NCBI GenBank assembly: GCA_028818795.1
Contig: JAPPND010000135.1
Location: 1 to 34,927, forward strand
Source: Gammaproteobacteria bacterium
GTDB lineage: Bacteria; Pseudomonadota; Gammaproteobacteria; Pseudomonadales; Azotimanducaceae
Length of the DNA stretch: 34,927 bases
Direction of reading: 5' to 3'
Shown here in pieces: positions 22,891-30,689 of the stretch; position 1 is the first letter of the stretch; every line of letters begins with the position of its first letter. The notes below the pieces were generated by a model, which saw nothing but the letters and a program-made list of their open reading frames with translations, made no database searches and had not been told where the DNA came from. Made by a program: the position numbers and the translations under genes.

Positions 22891-23924
22891 CAAGTAGCTC
22901 CCGTTGTCGCTTGTGTCTCGTCGAGCGCGGCGTAGTGGGCGGCGACATCGAGAATGCGGCTGGCGTGGCCGAGGATCTCGTGCCATGCCAGCAACTTCAT
23001 GAGCTTGTCGCCGGCCATGAGTGTGCCTTGAAGGTCGACCAGAATGGACTGCGAGAAGCCGCGGACGTCGGAGGAGACGATCGGATCGTGGGTGACTGCG
23101 ATCAAGTCCGGCTCGGCTTGGGCGGCTGCGATGAAGAATTCGTTGATCACGGCGGCATCCATGCCGGCGTCCTCGAAGGCGAGGGTGACATCGAGCAGCG
23201 AACCGACCGCCACCGGCACGTTCAGCGCGAATCCGCTAACCTTGCCTTTGACGCTCGGCAGCGCCTGCTCGACCCAATGCGGCGCCGGCGTCGTGTTGGG
23301 GATGATGTTGCCGGCGGCCGCCCGGCTTCGGCGGTAGTCGGGCCCGGCATGGTCGTAGAGGCTCTGGTCGCGCGTATAGGCGTGCACCGAAGTCATCGTG
23401 GCGTGCGCAATCGGTCTGGCTGCGGTGACGACCCGCAGCGCCAGGGCCATGGCGGTGGTGGACGCAGATCCGGCGGAAACGATGCGATCGCCGGAATCGG
23501 CGTTCGCCTGGTTCACGCCGTAGAGCACGACCCGGTCGAGCTCCCCTTCGGGCAACGAGGACGTCACCACGCGTCTTGCGCCGTTGTCGAGATGGGGGGT
23601 GAGCGCGGTCCGCGAGCGGTAGCGGCCGGTGGCGTCGATGACGACGTCGACACCGAGCAAATCCCAGGGAATCTCCCCGGGTCGCTCGGTCGACATGAGT
23701 CGCGTCCTCTGGGTCGTGGTGCCATCGCTCGCAACCAGGTGGTTGCCGGTCAGAGCGACGCCGCCATCCCGGCCGATCGACTTCGACAACAGGTGATGCA
23801 GTATGTCCGGCTGCCCGATGTCCGCTATCGCGACCGTGTCGAACCGGTCGTCGTTCAAGGCGAGGCGATAGATCTGGCGGCCGACCTGGCCGAAACCCAT
23901 CAGACCGATGCGTAGTGCGTTCAA
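22890..23924 (-). CDS. GAPDH-like protein lacking the catalytic cysteine
   Basis: This protein of about 344 residues is related along its length to GAPDH: MGFGQVGRQIYR dinucleotide fold, VHAYTRDQSLYD with H181 retained, RRSRAAAGNIIPNT and LLAWHEILGHASRI near the end. The active-site strip reads SAGSASTTAMALA instead of SNASCTTNCLAP, so the nucleophilic Cys is Ser (S155) or, with a one-residue shift, Ala; the second Cys is also gone. The phosphate-binding Arg position is Asn (N235 in ALNVPVA). Normal phosphorylating dehydrogenase chemistry is therefore unlikely. The best start is TTG 23924 (MNALRIGLMGFG); the alternative is the internal ATG eight codons later. It is coupled to gap by TGATG. 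It could be a regulatory subunit or an enzyme on another substrate. Confidence 0.85.
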   Translation of the reverse strand: MNALRIGLMGFGQVGRQIYRLALNDDRFDTVAIADIGQPDILHHLLSKSIGRDGGVALTGNHLVASDGTTTQRTRLMSTERPGEIPWDLLGVDVVIDATGRYRSRTALTPHLDNGARRVVTSSLPEGELDRVVLYGVNQANADSGDRIVSAGSASTTAMALALRVVTAARPIAHATMTSVHAYTRDQSLYDHAGPDYRRSRAAAGNIIPNTTPAPHWVEQALPSVKGKVSGFALNVPVAVGSLLDVTLAFEDAGMDAAVINEFFIAAAQAEPDLIAVTHDPIVSSDVRGFSQSILVDLQGTLMAGDKLMKLLAWHEILGHASRILDVAAHYAALDETQATTGAT

Positions 23925-24014
23925 ACTCGAAACCGGCGAAACCCCGTAGCATTGGCAATCATCGCACGGATGACGGCGCAGGTCGCAACTAGCCGTCCCG
24001 CAGGGAGACCCTGA

Positions 24015-25559
24015 ATGACCGACTACCGATCGAGAGTGCCCTTCTTTGCGTTTCCCGACACGCTGGCCGAGCAGGAAGCCGTGCTGGCATCGCATCCGAT
24101 GACGGAACGGCTTGCCCGGTCCCGCGCTTTCCTAGCCGGGCACCGGCATCGACCCGTCTATCACTACGTCAACCCGGAGGGCACGCTCAACGACCCCAAC
24201 GGGTTGTGTCGCTGGCAGGGCCGGTGGCACCTGTTCTACCAGGCCTACCCGCCGGAGGATCCCCGCCAGCATTGGGGCCACGCGGTGAGCGAAGACCTCA
24301 TCCATTGGCGCGATCTGCCGTATTGCATCTACCCGGACCCCGAGCAGTGCTGCTTTTCCGGTGCAACGCTTGTGGAGGAGGACCGCGTGATCGCGATGTA
24401 TCACGGCACCAAGGCAGGCAACATGGTGGCGGTCTCGAATGACCCGCTACTGCTCAATTGGACGAAGCTGACCGGCGGCCCGGTGATCCCGATGGCCGGA
24501 CCCGGCGATCCGCCGCTGCCGTATCGCGTGTTCGATCCGTGCGTGTGGAAGCAAGGGGACAGCTACTATTCGCTCTCGGCGGGACAGATCCCCGAAGGGC
24601 CGGCAGGTTTGCCCGTAGCGGCGGACTTCCTGTTCCGCTCCGACGACCTCGTGCAATGGAAGTACCTGCACCCGTTCACCGAGGACGACCGGTTCACGCT
24701 GGTGGGCGACGACGGTGCCTGCCCGTACTTCTGGCCCATCGGCGATAGGCACATCCTGCTCTTCTTCAGCCATGTGAGCGGTGGCCAGTACCTGCTCGGG
24801 GACTACGACACGAACCGTCAGAAACTCGTCGTGACCGGGGCGGGGAAGTTCAACATGGGCCCGGTCAAGCCGAGCGGCGTCCACGCGCCTTCCGCCACGC
24901 CCGACGGGCGCGACGTCGTGGTCGTGTTCAATATGAACCCGGGCAAGCCGTCGGCGGGTTGGAACCAGATCATGAGCCTGCCACGCCGCCTGTCGTTGGG
25001 TGAAGACGACGAACTCCGTCAGGAGCCAATCGAGGCGGTCGCTTCCTGCCGAACTTCGCGATTGGGTGGCGAACCGATGACACTTCGAGCGAACAGCGAG
25101 GTGGTGTTGGACAACCTATGCGGCGACGCATTGGAAATCCGGGCGGTGATTGCGCCGAGCGCGGCTTCCATGGTGGAACTCAACGTGCTGCGTTCGCCGA
25201 ATCGGGAGGAGTTCACGCGCATCGCCTTCTACCGGGACCGGGGCTATCGGGACCGCGTGTTGCGGCGGCTCCCCGTCGGGAGCCTGGTGACCCTGGATAC
25301 GTCCTACTCGTCGGGTGCGCCGGACGTCCATTCGCGAGCCCCCGAAACCGCCCACTTGCGCTTGAGCCCCGACGAGCCGCTCGAACTACGGGTGTTCGTC
25401 GACAAGAGCATCGTCGAGGTATTCGTGAACGCCAAGCAGTGCGTCGCGGCCCGGGTCTACCCGGACCGGGCCGACAGCAAGGGCATCTCGTTCCGTTCGC
25501 AGGGAAGGCCGAGCGAGGTCACGGCACTCGATGTCTGGGAAATGGGGACGATCTACTAG
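24015..25559 (+). CDS. GH32-family glycoside hydrolase-like protein with altered catalytic motifs
   Basis: This 514-residue protein has the five-bladed propeller plus C-terminal beta-sandwich of family GH32 (fructofuranosidases, levanases). The nucleophile motif is present: NDPNG with D60. FSGAT (about 114-118) is also typical. The middle motif is FDP (173-175) instead of RDP, and the acid/base motif is ACP (235-237, in GDDGACPYFW) instead of ECP. The C-terminal sandwich shows LELRVFVDKSIVEVFVN, a normal GH32 piece. No signal peptide is seen, so it is cytoplasmic. GGAG lies upstream of ATG 24015 inside a small CAGGG/CCCTG inverted repeat. The fold is confident; sucrose- or fructan-cleaving activity is doubtful. 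Confidence 0.85.
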   Translation: MTDYRSRVPFFAFPDTLAEQEAVLASHPMTERLARSRAFLAGHRHRPVYHYVNPEGTLNDPNGLCRWQGRWHLFYQAYPPEDPRQHWGHAVSEDLIHWRDLPYCIYPDPEQCCFSGATLVEEDRVIAMYHGTKAGNMVAVSNDPLLLNWTKLTGGPVIPMAGPGDPPLPYRVFDPCVWKQGDSYYSLSAGQIPEGPAGLPVAADFLFRSDDLVQWKYLHPFTEDDRFTLVGDDGACPYFWPIGDRHILLFFSHVSGGQYLLGDYDTNRQKLVVTGAGKFNMGPVKPSGVHAPSATPDGRDVVVVFNMNPGKPSAGWNQIMSLPRRLSLGEDDELRQEPIEAVASCRTSRLGGEPMTLRANSEVVLDNLCGDALEIRAVIAPSAASMVELNVLRSPNREEFTRIAFYRDRGYRDRVLRRLPVGSLVTLDTSYSSGAPDVHSRAPETAHLRLSPDEPLELRVFVDKSIVEVFVNAKQCVAARVYPDRADSKGISFRSQGRPSEVTALDVWEMGTIY

Positions 25560-27478
25560 CTCGATGCGGTCGAGGTGCCGCCGATATTCGCCGCCAGGAA
25601 CTCGAGAATCCGCTCGTAGAGCAAGCGCCGGCCTTCGTTGCCGCCGAAACCATGGGCCTGTTCGGTCTCGTAGAGCCATTCGGGTTCGTTGCCTGCTTCG
25701 CGAAGCGCCGCCCGTAGACGTTGTGCGTGTTGCGGCGGCGCACGGCGGTCGCCCCCGCCGTGGACCAAGAGGACGCGGGCCTTGATGCGATCGGCCAGGT
25801 ACACCGGCGAACGGGCTCGGAGCTTCTCGTCATCGTCCCCCACGGCCTGGCGCAGGTAGGCGATGCCTGCGCGGCGCTGCCTTATGTCGCCCGACTTCTC
25901 GAGCAGGGTGAGATCGTAGATGCCGGCCCCGCCCACCGCGCACCGGTAGAGATCGGGTTCGAGCGCGGCGCCCATGAGCGCGGAATAGGCCCCGTAGCTG
26001 TTGCCGTAGGCGCAGATCCTGTCGGCATCCGCAATGCCCTCCTGCACGGCCCACCGGACGGCATCGATGACATCGTGTTCGATCAGCCTTCCCCATTCGC
26101 CGAATCCGGCCCGCTCGTACGGAATGCCGTAGCAACATGAGCCGCGGTAGTTGACCTGCAGCACGTGATAGCCGCGACTGGCAAGGAGTTGGACGTCCGC
26201 GTTGAAACCCCAGTAGTCGCGAACCTGGTGTGGGCCGCCGTGGATGTAGACCACCATCGGGCCGGGCTTCGGAGTGTCCGGTGCGCTCGTCACGTAACCG
26301 TACACCTTGGTTCCGTCGCGTGCGCCGAACTCGACGGGCTGCATAGGGCTCAAGGCTTCCTGCGGTAGGCGGGGCCGCCGGGCCATGAGCATGTCGACCT
26401 GTCCTGCAGCGGCGTCGACGAGCATGTAGTCGCCGGGCCGGCGATCCCCCGACACGACGGCCACCAACTTCGAGTGATCGCGCGTGAAACTGGTGAAGGT
26501 GACCGTGTCGTCCGGGAACATCTTCGCCAGCGCCGCGTGCTGCCGAGCAAGCGGATGCCGCCGGCTGACGTACATGATCTTCGGATAGTCGGGATCGAAA
26601 CGTACTCCCCAAAGGTTGCGCCGACCGAAGTCGTAGTACAGCGAGGTCACGTCAACTTGCGGGTGCCGCAGGAGAACCTGATGGGTGTCGGTTGCGACAT
26701 CGAAGAGGCCGAGGCCCGTGGTCGCAGCATCGCGGCTATCCAAGGTCAGGAACGTGCCGGGCCTGGGCCCGAACCGTGCGGGTACCCAGCCGTGTCCAAG
26801 CGGGTCGTGGCGTCCGACCGGCCGCCATTTCTGACCCTCCCGGTAGTGAACCTCGATGCGGGCGTTTTCGTTCTCGCCGGTTCCGATGACCACCTTGCCC
26901 TCGGCGTCGGGAACGAAAGAACCGTACGGGGCCGGGCCGCTCGCGACGCGGCGCATGGACTTCGACTTGAGGTTCAACAGGTGCGCCTGGGCAAAGCGGT
27001 TGGGCGAAGCGGAGACGAGGACGTGTTCGGGGTCGTCCGGCAGGATGTCGATCACACTGCCGCCACCCACCCGTTCGGTCTCGCCGGTTTCGGCGTGCAC
27101 GGTCATCAGTTCCAGGGTGAGCCCCATGATGTCGAGCGTGAGTGCCTGGCGCATGGGCGAAACCAGCAGGAGGTCGTCCGTCGCCCAGTAGATTCGAGCG
27201 ATCTCGCGCTCCGTTCCCATCGGGAAGTTCACCTTCACCTCGCGCTCGGGGAGCGTTATGACCTGGAACGCGGCTTCGTCGCCTTGACGGATGCTGGCGG
27301 CCAGGTAACGGCCGGTGGGAGAGATCGAGACTGTCGCGACTTCGGCCCGGTCGGTGAACAGCGCGATGGGCGGAGGTTCGGCCTGGGCAGGTTCAGCGCT
27401 GCCCGCGAGAAGGGTCAAGGCGACCGCCCAGGCGGTCGCCTTGCTTTGCTTGCCGCCGCCGGGCGTGCTAGCGGTCAT
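25556..27478 (-). CDS. S9-family (prolyl oligopeptidase-type) serine peptidase, exported
   Basis: This 640-residue protein has an N-terminal signal peptide (about 1-33, core AWAVALTLLAGSAEPAQA), a propeller-like middle region and a C-terminal alpha/beta-hydrolase domain from about residue 385. The triad is S494 (GNSYGAY), D577 (HGGGDRRAP) and H609 (EQAHGF). It probably cleaves short peptides in the periplasm, as dipeptidyl- or acylaminoacyl-peptidases do. The start at ATG 27478 is chosen because it begins the signal peptide; it overlaps the thiolase gene by 11 bases. Its stop shares a CTAG with the stop of the convergent GH32-like gene. A 28-base perfect palindrome lies in the signal-peptide codons. 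Confidence 0.9.
   Translation of the reverse strand: MTASTPGGGKQSKATAWAVALTLLAGSAEPAQAEPPPIALFTDRAEVATVSISPTGRYLAASIRQGDEAAFQVITLPEREVKVNFPMGTEREIARIYWATDDLLLVSPMRQALTLDIMGLTLELMTVHAETGETERVGGGSVIDILPDDPEHVLVSASPNRFAQAHLLNLKSKSMRRVASGPAPYGSFVPDAEGKVVIGTGENENARIEVHYREGQKWRPVGRHDPLGHGWVPARFGPRPGTFLTLDSRDAATTGLGLFDVATDTHQVLLRHPQVDVTSLYYDFGRRNLWGVRFDPDYPKIMYVSRRHPLARQHAALAKMFPDDTVTFTSFTRDHSKLVAVVSGDRRPGDYMLVDAAAGQVDMLMARRPRLPQEALSPMQPVEFGARDGTKVYGYVTSAPDTPKPGPMVVYIHGGPHQVRDYWGFNADVQLLASRGYHVLQVNYRGSCCYGIPYERAGFGEWGRLIEHDVIDAVRWAVQEGIADADRICAYGNSYGAYSALMGAALEPDLYRCAVGGAGIYDLTLLEKSGDIRQRRAGIAYLRQAVGDDDEKLRARSPVYLADRIKARVLLVHGGGDRRAPPQHAQRLRAALREAGNEPEWLYETEQAHGFGGNEGRRLLYERILEFLAANIGGTSTASS
27416..27443. 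repeat. Perfect 13-base inverted repeat in signal-peptide codons
   Basis: CAAGGCGACCGCC (27416-27428) and its exact complement GGCGGTCGCCTTG (27431-27443) are separated by only two bases. It lies 36-63 bases inside the S9 peptidase gene. In mRNA it would fold into a very stable hairpin near the start codon; in DNA it is a near-continuous dyad. Confidence 0.8.
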
Positions 27479-28682
27479 CGGACGTGAGCACAAGGGTCCC
27501 CGTCGTCGATAGTGTGCCGCCGGTTCCGTTGACGACGCATGTCGTGGCTTGGGTCTGTTTGCCCTCGATGCCGTTGACGCCGTCTTCCGCGGTGCGCGAT
27601 AGCTGCCGGAAGGCCTCCACCAGCAGTTGCATGCCGTACATGCCGGAATGGTTGAACGACAATCCGCCGCCGTTCGTGTTGATCGGCACCCTGCCGCCCG
27701 GCGCGGCGTGGCCGTCTTTCCACAGCGTATAGCCCTTGCCTCGGGGAGCGAGGCCCAGCATTTCGGCGGTGATCCCCGCAGTGATCGTGAACGAGTCGTA
27801 GATCATCGCCATCTCCATGTCCTGCGGCCCGAGACCCGCCATCTTGTAGGCGGTGGCCGACGAACGGGATGCGGAGGTCGCCGTGAAGTCCTCCATCTCC
27901 AGGATGTTCTGGTGACCCATGGACTCGCCGGCGCCGGTGACCCACACCGGGTTGGTGCGGAGGCTGCGTGCGATCTCCGGCCGGGCGACGATGACCGCGC
28001 CGCCGTGGTCGGAGACCAGGCAGCAGTGGTAGAGCGTCAGGGGCCAGGCGATGATGCGGGCGTCCAGCACGTCCTGGACGGTGATGGGTCCGCCGAAGGG
28101 GCTCTGCTTCTTGCCGTACATGACGGCCCGGGGGTTCAGTTGCGCCCAGTCCCGGGTGACAACGGAGATGTGCGCGAAGTCCTCCTGGCTGGTACCGAAC
28201 TGGTGGAAATGCCGCACCATGGCGTGGGCGTATTGGGACGGCGCGCCGAAGGTGCCGTACGCTGCCGTCATCTCCGCACCCGGGCTGACTTGGCCGCGAC
28301 CGCCACCGCCGCCGCCACCGCCGCGGTAGGACCAGCCGGCCTCGCCGTGGCTCACGAGGGCGATGTCGATGATGCCGGCGTGGATGGCCGCCAGGGCGTG
28401 GTGGACATGGATCTGGAAGGAGCAGCCGCCGACCGACGTGGTGTCGAGGTAGCGGGGTTTCAAGCCGAGGTGTTCCGCCAACTCCCCGGACCATCCGGCG
28501 GAAAAGATCCCCTGGATATCCGAGATGGGAATGCCGGTCTGAACGCTGACGTTCTTGATGGCCTGGATATGGTGCTGAAGCGACGTCACCTTGTGGCCCG
28601 TCAAGTCTTCGGGATAGCCGATGACGTCGGACTCCGCCGCACCGACGATCGCTGCTGCATTGCTTAGGTTTGCTGCACCCAT
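27468..28682 (-). CDS. Thiolase-fold protein (SCP2-thiolase / Ltp2-like lipid-transfer type)
   Basis: This 404-residue thiolase-superfamily protein has the N-terminal cysteine region TTSVGGCSFQIHVHHAL (C87), SHGEAGWS, and a C-terminal GGGLSFNHSGMYGM. It belongs to the group often paired with a DUF35 protein, which is encoded 2 bases upstream here. Members include SCP2-type thiolases and Ltp2-type retro-aldolases of steroid side-chain breakdown. Tyrosines at 295 (YDSFT) and 349 (GMYG) sit near positions I recall as important in Ltp2, favouring aldolase over classical thiolase chemistry, but this is inference. A run of eight glycines (121-128) is unusual and sits in a trinucleotide-repeat patch of DNA. 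Confidence 0.85.
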   Translation of the reverse strand: MGAANLSNAAAIVGAAESDVIGYPEDLTGHKVTSLQHHIQAIKNVSVQTGIPISDIQGIFSAGWSGELAEHLGLKPRYLDTTSVGGCSFQIHVHHALAAIHAGIIDIALVSHGEAGWSYRGGGGGGGGRGQVSPGAEMTAAYGTFGAPSQYAHAMVRHFHQFGTSQEDFAHISVVTRDWAQLNPRAVMYGKKQSPFGGPITVQDVLDARIIAWPLTLYHCCLVSDHGGAVIVARPEIARSLRTNPVWVTGAGESMGHQNILEMEDFTATSASRSSATAYKMAGLGPQDMEMAMIYDSFTITAGITAEMLGLAPRGKGYTLWKDGHAAPGGRVPINTNGGGLSFNHSGMYGMQLLVEAFRQLSRTAEDGVNGIEGKQTQATTCVVNGTGGTLSTTGTLVLTSDDR

Positions 28683-28684
28683 GA

Positions 28685-29110
28685 CTATTCCCCCGACTCG
28701 TCTGCGACCCGCCAGAACGGAATGAAGGTGTCGTCGTTGGCTTGTTCGAACTCGACCTCGACCCTGGTGCCGATCTTGATTTCCTCCGGCTTCGTAGGGT
28801 CGACGCCGCGCAGCACGGTCATCATGCGGTCCCCTTCGTCGAGGTCGATGTAGGCCGTTACGTAGGGAACCTCCTCCGCCCAGCCGCCGAACGCTCGGTG
28901 CTGGACGGCGAATGTATGCAGCCGGCCCCTGCCGCTACCCTCGATCCACTCGAGGTTCGTCGAGTGGCAGGAAGGGCAGATCAAGCGCGGGTACCAGTGC
29001 ACGCGGTTGCAGTCGCGGCATCGGGGCAGCATCAGCTTGCCGGCCCTGGTTCCTTCCCAGAACGGTTTGGTGTGTTGCCCCCGGGGTGGGATGGGTTTGT
29101 TGTAGGCCAC
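28685..29110 (-). CDS. DUF35 OB-fold protein with zinc ribbon, thiolase partner
   Basis: This 141-residue protein has a rubredoxin-like zinc ribbon (C31, C34, C45, C48 in CRDC and CPSC) and an OB-fold (from GRLHTFAVQHRAF to about residue 125). Such proteins bind acyl-CoA and form complexes with thiolase-like or MaoC-like enzymes, as ChsH2 does in steroid side-chain catabolism. GTG 29110 has GGAG 7 bases upstream. The thiolase gene follows after 2 bases, so a stable two-subunit complex is likely. It is divergent from the infC operon. Confidence 0.9.
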   Translation of the reverse strand: MAYNKPIPPRGQHTKPFWEGTRAGKLMLPRCRDCNRVHWYPRLICPSCHSTNLEWIEGSGRGRLHTFAVQHRAFGGWAEEVPYVTAYIDLDEGDRMMTVLRGVDPTKPEEIKIGTRVEVEFEQANDDTFIPFWRVADESGE

Positions 29111-29273
29111 GGTGTCTCCGCTTACTCTCCTCGTCGGTCAAGCGGCTTAACTTATCACGGCAAGCTGCGGCGGGGGTGAAGGGGCCGTTCGTGTTCGGAA
29201 TGGACGCATTCGCAACGCTGCGGAGTCGCCGTCGTGTAGGCCATCAGCCCCGCGACGTGTAGGAAAACCGCTG

Positions 29274-29302
29274 TTGTTTGAACCCCGCGCCACCATTAGA
29301 AT
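29274..29302 (+). promoter_or_regulatory. Probable promoter of the infC operon
   Basis: TTGTTT (29274-29279), 17 bases, then TAGAAT (29297-29302), a five-of-six match to the -10 consensus. It lies about 94 bases before the proposed infC start, leaving a leader. Confidence 0.45.
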
Positions 29303-29317
29303 CCGCGCTCAATGGCA

Positions 29318-29342
29318 GTCTCGCGCGGTTTTCGGGCGAGAC
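29318..29342 (+). promoter_or_regulatory. Hairpin in the infC leader
   Basis: Arms GTCTCGC (29318-29324) and GCGAGAC (29336-29342) around an 11-base loop, in the predicted untranslated leader. No T-run follows, so it is not a classical terminator; its role is unknown. Confidence 0.35.
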
Positions 29343-29383
29343 GCGATGGAAAATGAACCGGCGGTCGCTAGCGTCCACCGGCT

Positions 29384-29389
29384 AAGGAG
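29384..29389 (+). promoter_or_regulatory. Shine-Dalgarno that places the infC start at ATC
   Basis: AAGGAG, 6 bases before ATC 29396. There is no comparable site before GTG 29468, the first standard start codon in this frame. Confidence 0.75.
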
Positions 29390-29395
29390 ACGCCT

Positions 29396-29944
29396 ATCAA
29401 GAGATCGAGTCCGAAAGCGCAGACAGGCGAACGCGCCGTCCTGAACGAGGACATCCGTGCGCTTCGTGTGCGCTTGATCGGTTCCGATGGCGCCCAGGTT
29501 GGGATCGTTCCACGGGAAGACGCGTTGAGCGAAGCCCGTGCAGAGAGTCTGGACCTAGTGCTGATCGCCCCCAACGCCGACCCGCCGGTCGTGAAGGTGA
29601 TGGACTACGGCAAGCATCTGTTCGAGCAGAAGAAGGCCAAGGCGGCGCAACGCAAACGGCAAAAGCAGATCCACGTCAAGGAGATGAAGTTTCGGCCGGG
29701 AACCGAGGAAGGCGACTACCAGGTCAAGTTGCGAAATCTAGAGCGATTCCTCGAAAACGGCGACAAGGCCAAGGTCAGCATGCGCTTCAAGGGCCGGGAG
29801 CGCGACCATCCGGAGATCGGCTTGGACGTGCTGAAGCGGATCGAGGTCGATCTCGATGAACTGGCGAGCGTGGAAACGGAACCGAAGTTCGATGGACCTC
29901 GCCAGATGACCATGGTGTTGACCCCGAAGAAGCGGCGCAAGTAA
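29396..29944 (+). CDS. infC: Translation initiation factor IF-3, starting at AUC
   Basis: This 182-residue IF-3 (about 180 is usual) binds the 30S subunit and checks start-codon pairing. The N-terminal domain includes [23 protein letters not shown]; the C-terminal domain includes [25 protein letters not shown] and MSMRFKGRE-like residues. The first ATG/GTG/TTG in frame is GTG 29468, which falls inside the conserved N-terminal domain. ATC 29396 follows a strong AAGGAG and gives the full family N-terminus; a TAG at 29369 closes the frame upstream. Rare start codons (AUU in E. coli) are known for infC and let IF-3 repress its own synthesis. AUC would serve the same purpose. It is the first gene of the rpmI-rplT-pheST operon; thrS is not adjacent. 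Confidence 0.93.
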   Translation: MKRSSPKAQTGERAVLNEDIRALRVRLIGSDGAQVGIVPREDALSEARAESLDLVLIAPNADPPVVKVMDYGKHLFEQKKAKAAQRKRQKQIHVKEMKFRPGTEEGDYQVKLRNLERFLENGDKAKVSMRFKGRERDHPEIGLDVLKRIEVDLDELASVETEPKFDGPRQMTMVLTPKKRRK

Positions 29945-29990
29945 CGCCAATAGCCGCGCCGCCGATCTCAAGGCGCTAACGTAAAGACAA

Positions 29991-30013
29991 ACTCCCGGGA
30001 GTCCCCTTAAGGG
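29991..30013 (+). promoter_or_regulatory. Two perfect palindromes between infC and rpmI
   Basis: ACTCCCGGGAGT (29991-30002) and CCCTTAAGGG (30004-30013) lie back to back. Their GGGAGTCCCC/AAGGG parts could form alternative stems just ahead of the rpmI ribosome site. L20 is known to repress rpmI-rplT in other bacteria by binding leader RNA; whether this is its target is inference. Confidence 0.35.
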
Positions 30014-30020
30014 TCTCCGC

Positions 30021-30038
30021 AGGACAACTAGGACAACT
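30021..30038 (+). promoter_or_regulatory. Duplicated Shine-Dalgarno before rpmI
   Basis: AGGACAACT occurs twice in tandem (30021-30029 and 30030-30038). The second AGGA is 6 bases from ATG 30040, and the first is one unit further away. Confidence 0.6.
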
Positions 30039-30039
30039 C

Positions 30040-30240
30040 ATGCCGAAATTGAAGACCAATCGCGGTGCCGCAAAGCGTTTCCGCCGCACCGCCAAGGGGT
30101 TCAAGCACAAGCGGAGCAACAAGAGCCACATCCTCACCAAGATGGCGCCGAAGCACAAGCGCCAGCTTAGGGGCTTCGCAGACGTGTCCGCCGCCGATAC
30201 CGCAGCGGTGAAACGCATGGTGCCCAAGAAGGGGCGCTAG
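30040..30240 (+). CDS. rpmI: 50S ribosomal protein L35
   Basis: This 66-residue, very basic ribosomal protein has the standard L35 sequence [15 protein letters not shown] and [16 protein letters not shown]. It assembles into the large subunit. It lies between infC and rplT in the usual order, with a doubled AGGACAACT ribosome site. Length and sequence are normal. Confidence 0.97.
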   Translation: MPKLKTNRGAAKRFRRTAKGFKHKRSNKSHILTKMAPKHKRQLRGFADVSAADTAAVKRMVPKKGR

Positions 30241-30285
30241 TCGGCAAGAAGCTTCGGAAAGTTCAACACGGAAAGAACTCAAGAC

Positions 30286-30642
30286 ATGCCAAGAGCCAGA
30301 AACAGCGTCGCGTCCAGGGCGCGGCGAAAGAAGGTCTTGAAGGCCGCCAAGGGCTACTACGGCGCGCGCAGCCGATCCTTCAAGGTGGCAAAGCAGGCGG
30401 TCATCAAGGCCGGCCAGTACGCCTATCGCGACCGCCGCCAGCGCAAGCGTCAGTTCCGTGCGTTGTGGATCGTGCGCATCAACGCCGAAGCCCGCCGGCA
30501 TGGCCTGTCCTACAGCCGCTTCGTTGCGGGCCTGAAACGGGCGTCCATCGACGTGGACCGGCGCGTGCTTGCCGACCTAGCCATTCACGAGCAGGAGGCG
30601 TTTGCCGTCCTGGCCCAAAAGGCGAAAGCGGCGCTCGCTTGA
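30286..30642 (+). CDS. rplT: 50S ribosomal protein L20
   Basis: This 118-residue, basic L20 starts [19 protein letters not shown] and contains [18 protein letters not shown], matching the family. L20 is needed early in 50S assembly and in several bacteria also represses its own operon. GGAAAG lies upstream of ATG 30286. It follows rpmI after 45 bases and precedes pheS after 47 bases. Confidence 0.97.
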   Translation: MPRARNSVASRARRKKVLKAAKGYYGARSRSFKVAKQAVIKAGQYAYRDRRQRKRQFRALWIVRINAEARRHGLSYSRFVAGLKRASIDVDRRVLADLAIHEQEAFAVLAQKAKAALA

Positions 30643-30689
30643 CCCCTAGGCCGGGACCGGTACCCCGTCGCACCCGGCAATCGCACGAC

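Noticed and set aside
24001-24013. CAGGG-AGA-CCCTG inverted repeat before the GH32-like gene as a regulatory hairpin
   Set aside because: Five-base arms around the Shine-Dalgarno are too short to separate from chance.
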